A program made the translations under genes and the position numbers. The notes below the pieces were generated by a model, which ran no database searches, had not been told where the DNA came from, and saw only the letters and a list, made by a program, of their open reading frames with translations. This document shows positions 55,853 to 64,000 of a DNA stretch of 64,000 nucleotides, piece by piece (the first letter of the stretch is position 1; every line of letters starts with the position of its first letter). This DNA comes from Caulobacter sp. Root1455. GTDB taxonomy: Bacteria > Pseudomonadota > Alphaproteobacteria > Caulobacterales > Caulobacteraceae. Location: the NCBI RefSeq assembly GCF_001426905.1, contig NZ_LMFQ01000012.1, positions 187,187 through 251,186 of the forward strand, written 5' to 3'.

Positions 55853-56602
55853 ATGACCTATTCGACCGTTCCTCCGCACGCCCTTCGCACGGCTTCCTGG
55901 CTGGCGGCGTCCGCCGTCCTGGCCCTGGCGGCCTGCGCGCCGCCGGCCGTCAAGAAGGCCGAGGCCCCCGCCGCCGCGCCCTCGGCCGCCGCGCCGGGAG
56001 CCGCGGCCGACAAGTTCGTGATGCCGCAGGTTCCGGCCGGCGACTACAAGCTGGACCCGTACCACGCCAACCTCGAGTTCAGGGTCAACCACCTGGGCTT
56101 CTCGCACTACACCGCGCGGTTCAGCGACTTCGACGCCAAGCTGCACTTCGATCCGGCCAATCCCTCGGCCTCGACCGTCGAGGCGACCGTCGATCCCAGG
56201 TCGCTGACCTTGAACAGGCCGCCGGCCGGCTTCAAGGACGAGCTGACCGGCAAGGTCTGGCTGGACGCGGGCCAGTATCCGACCATCACCTTCCGCTCGA
56301 CCAAGGTCGAGGTCACCGGCCCCAACACCGCCAACATCACCGGCGACTTCACCCTGCACGGCGTGACCAAGCCGGTGGTGCTGGAGACGACGTTCAACGG
56401 CGGCTATGCCGGCCACCCGATGGACCCGCACGCTCGCATCGGCTTCTCGGCCCACGGCGCGTTCAAGCGTTCGGAGTTCGGCATCGGCGCCGGCGTTCCG
56501 GCGCCCGGCTCGACCATGGGCGTCGGCGACCAGGTGGACGTCCAGATCGACGCCGAGTTCAGCGGTCCGGCCCTGCCGAAGACGGCTCCGGCGGCGCAGT
56601 AG
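55853..56602 (+). CDS. YceI-family lipoprotein
   Basis: A 249-residue exported protein: lipoprotein signal ending AVLALAACAPP (lipobox LAAC), an Ala/Pro linker, then the YceI beta-barrel (YKLDPYHANLEFRVNHLGFS, PASTVEATVDPRSL-type strand ASTVEATVDPRSLTLN, GDFTLHGVTKPVVLETTF). YceI barrels bind long isoprenoids. Extra linker before the barrel is longer than usual. It stands alone between the TetR gene and a convergent esterase. Confidence 0.93.
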   Translation: MTYSTVPPHALRTASWLAASAVLALAACAPPAVKKAEAPAAAPSAAAPGAAADKFVMPQVPAGDYKLDPYHANLEFRVNHLGFSHYTARFSDFDAKLHFDPANPSASTVEATVDPRSLTLNRPPAGFKDELTGKVWLDAGQYPTITFRSTKVEVTGPNTANITGDFTLHGVTKPVVLETTFNGGYAGHPMDPHARIGFSAHGAFKRSEFGIGAGVPAPGSTMGVGDQVDVQIDAEFSGPALPKTAPAAQ

Positions 56603-56608
56603 CGGAAC

Positions 56609-56734
56609 GCCCCTCCGTCCGCTTCGCGGCCACCTCCCCCGTTTCATGGGGGAGGAGAAGGGACGCCGCTTCCTCCTCACCCGCGCAGCGGGGGAGGTGG
56701 CGCGCCGCGAATACGCGGCGTGACGGAGGGGGCG
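56609..56734. repeat. palindromic intergenic repeat, family B, copy 2
   Basis: Arms GCCCCTCCGTC ... GACGGAGGGGGC with inner CACCTCCCCC / GGGGGAGGTG. It fills the gap between the convergent YceI and esterase stops and shares long stretches, reversed, with 24023-24170. Confidence 0.8.
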
Positions 56735-56736
56735 TC

Positions 56737-57582
56737 CTACGGGACCAAATTCCGGGCCAAGGCCGGAACCGCCTTCATCAGTTCCTCGGCGACGATCTCC
56801 GAGCACGCCGCCGCGCCCGTCGAGCCCAGGTGGGTGTAGTCGAACTTCGACGGCGGCGTGGCGGGCGGCTGGCCCGGCGGGTCCATCGGCACGGCCGCGG
56901 CCCCCGGGATCGGCGGTTCGTAGAACTTGACCCCCACCGTCGTGCCGCCGGCGAGGGCCTGGGCCAGCGCGGGCGAGGGCGGTCCTTCGGCCCAATCGGC
57001 GGCCTTCAGCGGACCCATCGTCTGGACGGCCGCGGCGCTGCGGGCGTTCAGATCGACCAGCGGCGTCCCGGTCTCGGCGGCGACGGCGCGGACGGCTTCC
57101 GCCCACGGGATCAGGTCGTCGATCAGCTCGCCGTCCTTGAACTGGCGGCGCGACAGCGGCGTGACCAGCACCGGATGGGCGCCGGCCGCGCGGGCCTCCT
57201 CGACATAGCGTTTCAGATTGGCCGGGAACTGGGTCTTCAGGTCGGTCATCCGTTCGGCGCGGCCATAGGCGTCGTTGTGGCCGAACTGGATCAGCACATA
57301 GGTGTCGGCGAACGGGCCGCCCTTCATCTCGCCCAGGGCCAGGGTCCAGGAGCCTTCGCCGCGATAGGTCTTGGTGCTGCGCCCGCCGCGCCCCAGGTTC
57401 ACGCAGGCCACGTTCGAGGTCACCCGCACGCCGCAGAACGCCCCGCCCCAGCCGCTGTTCACGGCGGTGGTGGAGTCGCCGACCAGCACGATCTTGGTCG
57501 CCTTGAACGGCGGCGGATCGGCGGAGGCCTGGGCGAGGGCCGGCGTCGCGAACAGGGCTGCGAGGAGGAGGGGTTTGAGCAT
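56737..57582 (-). CDS. rhamnogalacturonan acetylesterase-like SGNH hydrolase (CE12 type)
   Basis: A 281-residue secreted enzyme (signal MLKPLLLAALFATPALAQAS). Block I IVLVGDSTTAVNSGWGGAF (Ser), block II NLGRGGRSTKTYRGEG (Gly), block III IQFGHNDAYGRAER (Asn), and the Asp/His pair in KFDYTHLGSTGA. This arrangement is that of rhamnogalacturonan acetylesterases, which deacetylate pectin side chains. Confidence 0.9.
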   Translation of the reverse strand: MLKPLLLAALFATPALAQASADPPPFKATKIVLVGDSTTAVNSGWGGAFCGVRVTSNVACVNLGRGGRSTKTYRGEGSWTLALGEMKGGPFADTYVLIQFGHNDAYGRAERMTDLKTQFPANLKRYVEEARAAGAHPVLVTPLSRRQFKDGELIDDLIPWAEAVRAVAAETGTPLVDLNARSAAAVQTMGPLKAADWAEGPPSPALAQALAGGTTVGVKFYEPPIPGAAAVPMDPPGQPPATPPSKFDYTHLGSTGAAACSEIVAEELMKAVPALARNLVP

Positions 57583-57610
57583 GTCGTGCCTGATCTTCCC
57601 AACCTATTTC

Positions 57611-57722
57611 GTTGTCATCCCGGAAAGCGCGCAGCGCTTGTCCGGGACCCAGGGCGGCCGCACCGTATCAGCCCACTCACGTGGGTCCCGGACAGCCTCT
57701 ACGAGGCTTCCGGGATGACAAC
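57611..57722. repeat. palindromic intergenic repeat, family D
   Basis: Perfect 15-bp arms GTTGTCATCCCGGAA (57611-57625) and TTCCGGGATGACAAC (57708-57722), with an inner pair GTCCGGGACCCA / TGGGTCCCGGAC. Lies between the acetylesterase start and the GH43 stop. Confidence 0.85.
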
Positions 57723-57744
57723 TGTTGGGTGCGCGTGAACGAGA

Positions 57745-59370
57745 CTAAGCCAGCGCCCGGTACTTGAACCCCTTGAACCGCGCCGAGCCCTTGCCCGCCG
57801 CGTAGAGGCCCGGCTTCAGCATCAGGAAGCCGCCGCGCACATTGTGGTGGTAGCCCGAGACTTCCATGCCGCGGTCGAACCGCTTCCAGGTCGCCCCGCC
57901 GTCGCCGCTGGTGTGGAAGGCCACGATGTGGCGGTCGTTGCGCAGCCGCATCAGCATCTTCGCGCCATGCGGATTGGGCGGCCGCCCGCGTTCGATGCCG
58001 TACTGGTGGGTGACGAAGTTCTTCTCGTCGAAGCCCAGGCCGCAATAGAGCTGGCGGTCATAGAACAGGATCAGACCGGCGCGGGTGTCGGGATCGATCT
58101 CGATCTCGCATTCGATCTCGTAGGCCTGGTCGCCGTTGACGAAGATCAGCGGCGCGCCGGTCGAGGGGGCCTCGCCCGCGCCCTTCAGGGTCAGGACGCC
58201 GCCCTCGCGCTTGATCCGGTCGCGCTCGCCCGGCTTGGGGTCGAAGAAGCTCCACTGCACGCCCAGCTTGTCGGTCGTGAAGTCGTCCGACAGCGCCATG
58301 CCGTGCGGCACGGCCTTGCCGCCGTTGGGTTTGGCGAGCGGCTTCGAGAGATCGCCGCCGCCGACCTCGAACCAGCCGTCCTTGGTCCAGGTGACCGGGG
58401 CCAGCAGGGTCTGGCGACCCAGGGTGTAGAAGCCGTTTTCGTAGCCGTGATAGACGGTCCACCAGTCGCCGGTCGGGCCCTCGACCAGGGTGGCGTGGCC
58501 GCGCGACCACCATTTCTCGCTGTTGTTGGTCGTGCGCACGACCGGATTCCTGGGATCGTCCTCCCAAGGGCCGGCCAGCGACTTGGCGCGGGCGACGATG
58601 ACCATGTGGCCGGTCGGCGGGCCGGCCGTGCCGCCCACGGCGGTGACCAGATAGTAGTACTCGCCGCGCTTCATCACCTTGGGGCCCTCGGGCGAGAAGC
58701 CCTCGACGTCCCAGTCGTCCGGATAGCGCCACGGATTGTAGACGTGCTCGGGCTGGCCGACCGTCGACAGGCCGTCGGGGGCCAGCTGGATGCGGTCGCC
58801 GCCCGACAGGAACAGCCAGCGCACGCCCTTCTCGTCGACCACGTGGCCGGGGTCGATATAGCGGGTCAGCTTCAGGTCGACCGGCTCGCTCCACGGCCCT
58901 TCGATCTTGTCGGCCCAGATCACGTAGCTGGTGTTGTTGTCCGGGAACTTGGCCGGCAGGTAGATATAGTAGCGGCCCTTGTGCTTGCAGAGCTCGGGGG
59001 CCCAGATCGAGCCGACGTTGGTCTTCAGGGCCGGGCCGACCGGCGTCCAGTTCACCAGGTCGCGGCTGCGCCAGATCAGCAGGCCCGGATAGGCGTCGAA
59101 CGACGAGTGGGTCATGTAGTAGTCGTCGCCGTCCTTGAGGATCGACGGGTCGGGATGGTCGCCGGCCAGGATGGGATTGAGGAAGGTTCCGTCGCCCAGG
59201 TCGGCTTTGCGCTGGCCTTCGATCCCCTTGGCCCAAGTCGGCCCGGCGCCGGCGGCCGGCGCGCTGGGCAGCGCCCCCATTTGGGCGGCTTGCGAAGCGG
59301 CGGGAACAGCGGCGACGGCGGCTCCGGTCAGCAGGGAGCCCAGGGCGCCGCGACGGCTGACATCGACCAT
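57745..59370 (-). CDS. GH43-family glycoside hydrolase (xylosidase/arabinofuranosidase type)
   Basis: A 541-residue enzyme with a Tat-type leader (MVDVSRRGALGSLLTGAAVA). Five-bladed propeller with the GH43 catalytic base Asp in GDHPDPSILKDGD, a middle Asp near YIDPGHVVDEKG, and the acid Glu around VEGFSPEGPKVMKRGEYYYL. A C-terminal beta-sandwich (about 350-540, LSDDFTTDKLGVQWSFFDP) is the DUF1349-like domain. It should release xylose or arabinose from xylan side chains. Upstream site 59440-59453 matches the shared ACCGGT operator. Confidence 0.93.
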   Translation of the reverse strand: MVDVSRRGALGSLLTGAAVAAVPAASQAAQMGALPSAPAAGAGPTWAKGIEGQRKADLGDGTFLNPILAGDHPDPSILKDGDDYYMTHSSFDAYPGLLIWRSRDLVNWTPVGPALKTNVGSIWAPELCKHKGRYYIYLPAKFPDNNTSYVIWADKIEGPWSEPVDLKLTRYIDPGHVVDEKGVRWLFLSGGDRIQLAPDGLSTVGQPEHVYNPWRYPDDWDVEGFSPEGPKVMKRGEYYYLVTAVGGTAGPPTGHMVIVARAKSLAGPWEDDPRNPVVRTTNNSEKWWSRGHATLVEGPTGDWWTVYHGYENGFYTLGRQTLLAPVTWTKDGWFEVGGGDLSKPLAKPNGGKAVPHGMALSDDFTTDKLGVQWSFFDPKPGERDRIKREGGVLTLKGAGEAPSTGAPLIFVNGDQAYEIECEIEIDPDTRAGLILFYDRQLYCGLGFDEKNFVTHQYGIERGRPPNPHGAKMLMRLRNDRHIVAFHTSGDGGATWKRFDRGMEVSGYHHNVRGGFLMLKPGLYAAGKGSARFKGFKYRALA

Positions 59371-59439
59371 GAAAAACTCCTCCCGACCCTAAGCGTCGTA
59401 CGCTTGTTGCCGGCCACTTAGCGGCAAGGATACGGCCTT

Positions 59440-59453
59440 GTCCACCGGTGTCA
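59440..59453. promoter_or_regulatory. LacI-type operator upstream of the GH43 gene
   Basis: GTCCACCGGTGTCA: symmetric CACCGGTG core with one good half (CCGGTGTCA), 70 bp upstream of the GH43 start. Confidence 0.5.
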
Positions 59454-59530
59454 TTTGCGGTTTTCGGGGCCGGAGGCCGGTCTGAAACTGGCGCCGAAAG
59501 CGACGTCCGGCAAAGGCAAAACCGCACAAG

Positions 59531-59563
59531 AAAACGCCCGGGAGGCGGAACCTCCCGGGCGTT
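59531..59563 (-). terminator. terminator of the MFS gene
   Basis: 13-bp stem AACGCCCGGGAGG / CCTCCCGGGCGTT with a CGGAA loop, followed on the minus strand by TTTTCTT. It ends the transporter message, so GH43 has its own promoter. Confidence 0.85.
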
Positions 59564-59610
59564 CTCATAGTCGCTCGTCCCTCCCCGCGAGGGGGAGGGA
59601 AAGAAGCTCG

Positions 59611-61053
59611 TTAGCCCTGCATGTCTTCCAGCTCCTGGCCGCGGGTCTCGCGGACCATCTTCTGGACGAAGAAGAACGAGACCAGGGCGCTGGCCGCGTA
59701 GAAGCCGTAGGTGACCGGCAGGCCCAGGCCCGCGGCCATGGCCGGGAAGCTGACCGAGATGCCGAAGTTGGCGATCCACTGAGCGAAGCCGGCGACGGCC
59801 AGGCCCGAACCGCGGATCTGGTTGGGGAACATCTCGCCCAGCATGACCCACATCACCGGGCCCCAGCTGAGGTTGAAGAACACCACATAGGCGTTGGCCG
59901 CGATCAGGGCGATCAGGCCGAAATTGCCCGGCAGATGCAGGGCGCCGTCGATCATCGAACCGCGGAAGAAGCAGTAGCCCACGGTGCCCAGGGTGATGGC
60001 CATGCCGGCCGAACCGATCAGCAGCAGCGGCTTGCGGCCCAGCTTGTCGATCAGGGCGATGGCCAGCAGGCAGGCCAGGATCGAGAGCGACCCCGACAGG
60101 ATGTTGATCTTCAGGGAGTCGTCCTCCGAGAAGCCCACCGACTGCCACAGCACCGAGCCGTAGTAGAAGACGATGTTGATGCCGACCAGCTGCTGGAAGA
60201 CGGCCAAGCCGATGCCGGTCCAGACGATCGGACGCAGCTTCTTGGTGATCGGGTCGATCAGGTCGCTCATCTTGGGCTTGTGGTGGTCGGCGGCCAGCGA
60301 AGCGCGGATCTCGGCCACCTTCTTGGCGCCTTCACCCTCGCCGAACAGGCGCGAGAGCACCTTTTCGGCGTCGGCGTCCTTGCCCTTGGCCACCAGGTAG
60401 CGCGGGCTTTCCGGGATCGACAGCAGGCTGAAGAAGAAGACCGCCGCGGGAATGGTCTGCATCCAGAACATCCAGCGCCAGGCCGGGAAGCCCAGCCAGA
60501 AGATGGCGGTCGAGCTGCCGGCGGTGTGGGCCAGGATGTAGTTGGCCACGAACGCGCCGGTCAGGCCGGTGATGATCATGATCTGCTGCACGGACGACAG
60601 GCGGCCGCGGATGTTCGCGGGCGTGACTTCCGAGATGTAGACCGGGCACAGCACGCTGGCCGCGCCCACGCCCAGGCCGCCCAGCAGGCGGAAGGCGATG
60701 AACACCAGCGAGGTGTCCGAGGCGCCGGTGCCGATGGCGCTGACCAGGAACAGCAGGGCGGCGATGATCATCACCGTGCGGCGACCCCAGACGTCGGCCA
60801 GGCGGCCGGCGGCGAAGGCGCCGACGGCGCAGCCGATCAGGATGGCGCCGACGTTCAGGCCGGTGCCCAGCTTGCTCAGGCTGAAAGCCTTCTCCAGGCC
60901 CTCCTGGGTGCCGTTGATGACCCCGCTGTCATAGCCGAACATGAAGCCGCCGATGGTGGCGACGGCCACGATGGCGGCGATGAAGGCCATGTTGACCTTG
61001 GCGCCGTCGGCGCTCATCCCCGGACTCGGTCCGGCGTTTGCTACAGATGCCAC
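59611..61053 (-). CDS. sugar-porter family MFS transporter
   Basis: A 480-residue, twelve-helix sugar/H+ symporter of the XylE/GLUT type: GFMFGYDSGVINGTQEGLE, RLADVWGRRTVMIIAALLF, SEVTPANIRGRLSSVQQIM, IPESPRYLVAKGKD and MVRETRGQELEDMQ. With xylan enzymes nearby and sequence type, xylose or a similar pentose is the likely cargo. It has an ACCGGT operator 85 bp upstream. Confidence 0.93.
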   Translation of the reverse strand: MASVANAGPSPGMSADGAKVNMAFIAAIVAVATIGGFMFGYDSGVINGTQEGLEKAFSLSKLGTGLNVGAILIGCAVGAFAAGRLADVWGRRTVMIIAALLFLVSAIGTGASDTSLVFIAFRLLGGLGVGAASVLCPVYISEVTPANIRGRLSSVQQIMIITGLTGAFVANYILAHTAGSSTAIFWLGFPAWRWMFWMQTIPAAVFFFSLLSIPESPRYLVAKGKDADAEKVLSRLFGEGEGAKKVAEIRASLAADHHKPKMSDLIDPITKKLRPIVWTGIGLAVFQQLVGINIVFYYGSVLWQSVGFSEDDSLKINILSGSLSILACLLAIALIDKLGRKPLLLIGSAGMAITLGTVGYCFFRGSMIDGALHLPGNFGLIALIAANAYVVFFNLSWGPVMWVMLGEMFPNQIRGSGLAVAGFAQWIANFGISVSFPAMAAGLGLPVTYGFYAASALVSFFFVQKMVRETRGQELEDMQG

Positions 61054-61100
61054 TGTCTGTCTTCCCCATGAGGCCCGAAGGCCGCGTTTGATCCCTAACG

Positions 61101-61118
61101 AGCCCCTGAAGCGGGGCT
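61101..61118. other. short hairpin in the MFS leader
   Basis: AGCCCC / GGGGCT with a 6-base loop, inside the gap between the MFS and TonB genes. Too short to call a terminator with confidence. Confidence 0.25.
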
Positions 61119-61137
61119 TTGGTTGGCCTGACCTTAG

Positions 61138-61151
61138 TGTTACCGGTATCA
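61138..61151. promoter_or_regulatory. LacI-type operator between MFS and TonB-receptor genes
   Basis: TGTTACCGGTATCA, near-perfect palindrome around ACCGGT. It is placed to control the MFS gene (minus strand) and possibly the divergent receptor gene. Confidence 0.6.
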
Positions 61152-61360
61152 GCGCGCAAGCGGCGGTTCGAGACCCCCGCCCGCCTCCCCGATCGGCCGA
61201 CGCGAGGGGATCATGTCAACGCTGTCATGACGCCGCAACCGTCGATCCGCGAAACATTGCCGAAAAGACATTTGCCTCGGCTCGCGACTTGGCCTCTTTC
61301 GCGCCTCTAAGTCATGGGCAAGCTTCACCTTGCCGCACAAGTATCCGTCGGGGGACGTCC

Positions 61361-63547
61361 TTGCGTTTCAAAGTTCTGTTGGTCGCCGCCACGGCGCTTC
61401 TCTCGTCGAACATTGTTCAGGCCCAGACGAAGCCCGCGCCGGCGACCCAGCCGGCCAAGCCGGCCAAGCCGGCCGACGCCCCGACCGCCGTCGAGGGCGT
61501 GACGGTGACCAGCGACTCCACGGCCATGCGCACCTCGATCGACCGCCGCAGCTACAGCGTCGCCAACGACCTGTCGGCCAAGACCGGCTCGATCGCCGAC
61601 GCCCTACGCAACATCCCCTCCGTCGAGGTCGACGTGCAGGGCAATGTCAGCCTGCGCGGCGATCCAAACGTCACGATCATGATCGACGGCAAGCCGTCCA
61701 GCATGTTCAACGGCGACGGCAAGGCCGACGCCCTGCAGCAGATGCCGGCCGACCAGATCGACCGCGTCGAGGTGATGACCAACCCCTCCGCCGCCTACCG
61801 TCCCGACGGCACGGCCGGGATCATCAATCTGATCACCAAGAGGACCCACAAGCCGGGGGCGACCGGTTCGATCAAGCTGAACGTCGGCCCCGACAGCCGC
61901 TACAACACCGGCGTCACCGGCAACCTGGTCAGGGGCAAGCTGACCCTGTCGGGCGACGCCGGCTACCGCTACGACCGCCAGAAGTTCTGGACGACCGACG
62001 AGCGCGAGACCCTGCCCGTCGTCGGCGCGCCGGCCCACACCCTGCAGGAAGGGGCGTTCACCAACGCCGGCGCCGCGATGAACCTGCGCGGCGGCCTCGA
62101 CTACAACCTGACCCCGAAGGACAGGCTCAGCGCCGAGGTCCGCTTCCGGGGCATGGACTACGACACCGACGGCGAGGAGCGCTTCACCGACCTCGGCGCC
62201 ACGCCGGCCGGGCCCGTCTATCTGCGCACCTCCAGCGCCACGATGAGCCGCGACAACGGCGCGGTCAGCGGCGCCTGGCGCCACCAGTTCAAGGGCTCCG
62301 AGCACGAACTGGACGCTCACCTGGAATACGAGGTCACCGACTTCGCGCGCGACGGCAAGGCCTTCATCGACAACACCTCCGGGGCGGACGTCCACGAGTC
62401 GTTCGGCTTCGGCTCCGACCAGGACCGCCTGAACTTCAAGCTGGACTACACCCGCCCGATGCCCGACGAGGCCAAGCTGAAGACTGGGCTGGATTTCGAG
62501 GTCGTCGACAACGACTACGACAACCACGGCTCGACCGGCCCGACGGCCGCCGACCAGACCGTCGATCCGCGTCGGACCAACCGCTTCCTCTACAGCCAGG
62601 ACGTCTATGCCGGCTACGCCACCTACGAGCGGCCGTTCGGCGACTTCACGGTGCTGGGCGGCCTGCGCGCCGAGCAGGTCGAGATCCGCACCAACCAGGT
62701 GACGACCGGCCAGAAGGACGACAACGCCTATTTCCACGTCTATCCGTCGCTGCACATGGGCTACACCCTGAGCCAGACCCAGACGCTGACCGCCAACTAC
62801 AGCAAGCGGGTCCAGCGCCCGCAGGCCCAGGACCTCAATCCCTATCCGATCTACCAGGACCCGAAGAACTACCGGGCCGGCAATCCCGACCTGAAGCCCC
62901 AGGTCACCGACTCCTATGAGCTGGGCTGGCAGTACCGGAAGGGACCGGCGTCATACCTGGCCACGGCCTATTATCGTGAAAGCCACGACGGCGTGGTCGA
63001 CGTGGTGCGAAATCTGGGCGACGGCGTCTTCCTGACCACCCGCGAGAACCTGGCCAAGAGCCGCAACGGCGGGCTGGAGCTGGTGGCCAACGGCAAGCTG
63101 ACGCCCAAGCTCAGCTACAATGTCAGCGGCAACGCCTTCTGGAACGAGATCCAGTCGACAACCCTGGGCGCGGCGGGCACGCGTTCGGGCACGACCTTGA
63201 CGGGGCGCGGGAGCCTCAGCTGGCAGGCCACGCCCAAGGACTTCTTCCAGCTGAACGGCTTCACCTCGGGCAAGCGCCTGGCGCCGCAGGGCTATCGCGA
63301 GCCGATCTCGCTGCTGAACCTGGGCTATCGCCGCAAGGTCAACGACAAGCTGAACTTCGTGGTCACGGCCAACGACGTGCTGAACTCGTTCCAGGACGAC
63401 ATGGTTCTGGACACGCCGACCCTGCAACAGCGCGTCGAGCGCCGGGCCAAGGTGCGGGCGGTGTTCTTCGGCTTCACCTACGCGCTCGGCGGCGGCAAGG
63501 CGCGGCCGGAACAGTTCGACTTCGGCTCGGGCGCCGTCGGCGGCTAG
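61361..63547 (+). CDS. TonB-dependent outer-membrane receptor
   Basis: A 728-residue receptor with a signal peptide (MRFKVLLVAATALLSSNIVQ, AQ cleavage). Plug domain at about 50-200 (SIADALRNIPSVEVDVQGNV, VMTNPSAAYRPDGTAGIINL) and a C-terminal 22-strand-type barrel (PF14905-like OMP, ends in VFFGFTYALGGGKAR). The TTG at 61361 was taken because it starts the signal peptide and GGGGGA stands seven bases before it. It likely imports xylo-oligosaccharides or similar, judging from neighbours. Confidence 0.93.
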   Translation: MRFKVLLVAATALLSSNIVQAQTKPAPATQPAKPAKPADAPTAVEGVTVTSDSTAMRTSIDRRSYSVANDLSAKTGSIADALRNIPSVEVDVQGNVSLRGDPNVTIMIDGKPSSMFNGDGKADALQQMPADQIDRVEVMTNPSAAYRPDGTAGIINLITKRTHKPGATGSIKLNVGPDSRYNTGVTGNLVRGKLTLSGDAGYRYDRQKFWTTDERETLPVVGAPAHTLQEGAFTNAGAAMNLRGGLDYNLTPKDRLSAEVRFRGMDYDTDGEERFTDLGATPAGPVYLRTSSATMSRDNGAVSGAWRHQFKGSEHELDAHLEYEVTDFARDGKAFIDNTSGADVHESFGFGSDQDRLNFKLDYTRPMPDEAKLKTGLDFEVVDNDYDNHGSTGPTAADQTVDPRRTNRFLYSQDVYAGYATYERPFGDFTVLGGLRAEQVEIRTNQVTTGQKDDNAYFHVYPSLHMGYTLSQTQTLTANYSKRVQRPQAQDLNPYPIYQDPKNYRAGNPDLKPQVTDSYELGWQYRKGPASYLATAYYRESHDGVVDVVRNLGDGVFLTTRENLAKSRNGGLELVANGKLTPKLSYNVSGNAFWNEIQSTTLGAAGTRSGTTLTGRGSLSWQATPKDFFQLNGFTSGKRLAPQGYREPISLLNLGYRRKVNDKLNFVVTANDVLNSFQDDMVLDTPTLQQRVERRAKVRAVFFGFTYALGGGKARPEQFDFGSGAVGG

Positions 63548-63559
63548 CGGCGGACGATT

Positions 63560-63976
63560 TCAGTGGCCGCGGCTCGCCAGACAGGCGGCGCGCGCCTGCT
63601 CGTAGGCGGCCTGGCCGGCCGCCACGGCCTGGGCGTTGGCCTCGTTCTGAGAGCGGGCCGCGCGCCGGTTCTTCGACCGCCTGGCGACCCCGCCTGCCAC
63701 CGCGCCCGCCACGGCCGCGTCGCCCACGTCGCCGCCCGAGACCGCGCCGATGGTCGCGCCGACCGCCGCGCCCTTGACCCTGGCCCCGCTGCCCGTCGCG
63801 CCGGCGGCGGTGGCCTGGGCGGGAACGGGCGGGTTCATCGGGTCGTAGCCGGTCTGCTGGGTCGCCTGCCGCGAACACTCGACCTCGTCCTGCGTCTGGG
63901 CGAAGGCCGAACCGGCCGCCGCAAGCTCGCCGACCAGCAGCACGATCGCCAAGGTCGCTCGAATCCTGGCCGCCAT
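63560..63976 (-). CDS. exported glycine-zipper protein
   Basis: A 138-residue protein with a signal peptide (LAIVLLVGELAAAGSAFAQ) and a glycine-zipper segment (KGAAVGATIGAVSGGDVGDA, VAGAVAGGVARRSKNRRA) followed by an Ala-rich C-terminus with one Cys pair. Glycine-zipper proteins are often membrane-associated. No specific function known. Confidence 0.8.
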   Translation of the reverse strand: MAARIRATLAIVLLVGELAAAGSAFAQTQDEVECSRQATQQTGYDPMNPPVPAQATAAGATGSGARVKGAAVGATIGAVSGGDVGDAAVAGAVAGGVARRSKNRRAARSQNEANAQAVAAGQAAYEQARAACLASRGH

Positions 63977-64000
63977 GGAACGCCTCCCATCATGAGGCCC

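Noticed and set aside
57371..57718. 115-residue plus-strand frame across the acetylesterase start
   Set aside because: Second half is family D repeat and first half is antisense to a real gene.

Overview
This window reads as chromosome of an alphaproteobacterium of the genus Caulobacter, or a very close relative. It is GC-rich, packed with genes, and carries the Caulobacter-specific regulators CtrA (231 aa, phospho-acceptor Asp51), SciP and FlbD, the FliH-like protein FlbE, and an acrAB-nodT pump with a divergent TetR gene. I saw no rRNA, tRNA, CRISPR array, transposase, integrase or phage gene.

Layout. 1-5.5 kb: thiolase (cut by the window edge), an HxlR-type regulator, two small genes, mnmA, then a subclass B3 metallo-beta-lactamase overlapping a DUF1254/DUF1214 gene. 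5.5-21.2 kb: a flagellar block. flgK-flgL face fliK-flgD-flgE across a shared sigma-54/ftr regulatory region, followed by sciP, fliF-fliG-flbE-fliN-flbD and flhA. 21.3-26 kb: a secreted low-complexity protein with a general-stress promoter, a DUF4282 membrane protein, an XRE regulator, a GH10 xylanase whose start has been overwritten by an intergenic repeat, and fliI-fliJ. 26-31 kb: an alpha/beta hydrolase, a LytTR membrane regulator, ctrA with its methylation and autoregulation sites, and an M23 peptidase. 31-47 kb: SulP transporter, acyltransferase, HAD hydrolase, three small genes, carA with an attenuator-like leader, carboxylesterase, GH5 mannanase-like protein, an ECF42-type sigma factor with its DGPF/YciI partner, putA with a divergent Lrp-type regulator, and a CGNR regulator with a divergent lipocalin-like gene. 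47-64 kb: retropepsin-like protein, acrAB-nodT with a TetR regulator, YceI lipoprotein, rhamnogalacturonan acetylesterase, GH43 xylosidase-like enzyme, sugar MFS transporter, TonB-dependent receptor and a glycine-zipper protein.

Two functional themes dominate. The first is the cell-cycle and flagellar hierarchy: CtrA is the master regulator, SciP antagonises CtrA, and FlbD acts with sigma-54 on hook and filament-junction genes. The second is plant-polysaccharide use (GH10, GH43, GH5, CE12, carboxylesterase, sugar porter, TonB receptor). Three of these loci share a palindrome of the form TGNNACCGGTNNCA, which suggests one LacI-type regulon.

At least four families of palindromic intergenic repeats occur here. 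They often abut stop codons, and in two cases they have become part of a reading frame. The most interesting unexplained signals are the carA leader with two mutually exclusive hairpins, the duplicated two-palindrome operator between putA and its Lrp-type regulator, the shared ACCGGT operators, the repeat-disrupted xylanase start, and two candidate SigT (EcfG) promoters driving small or low-complexity genes.
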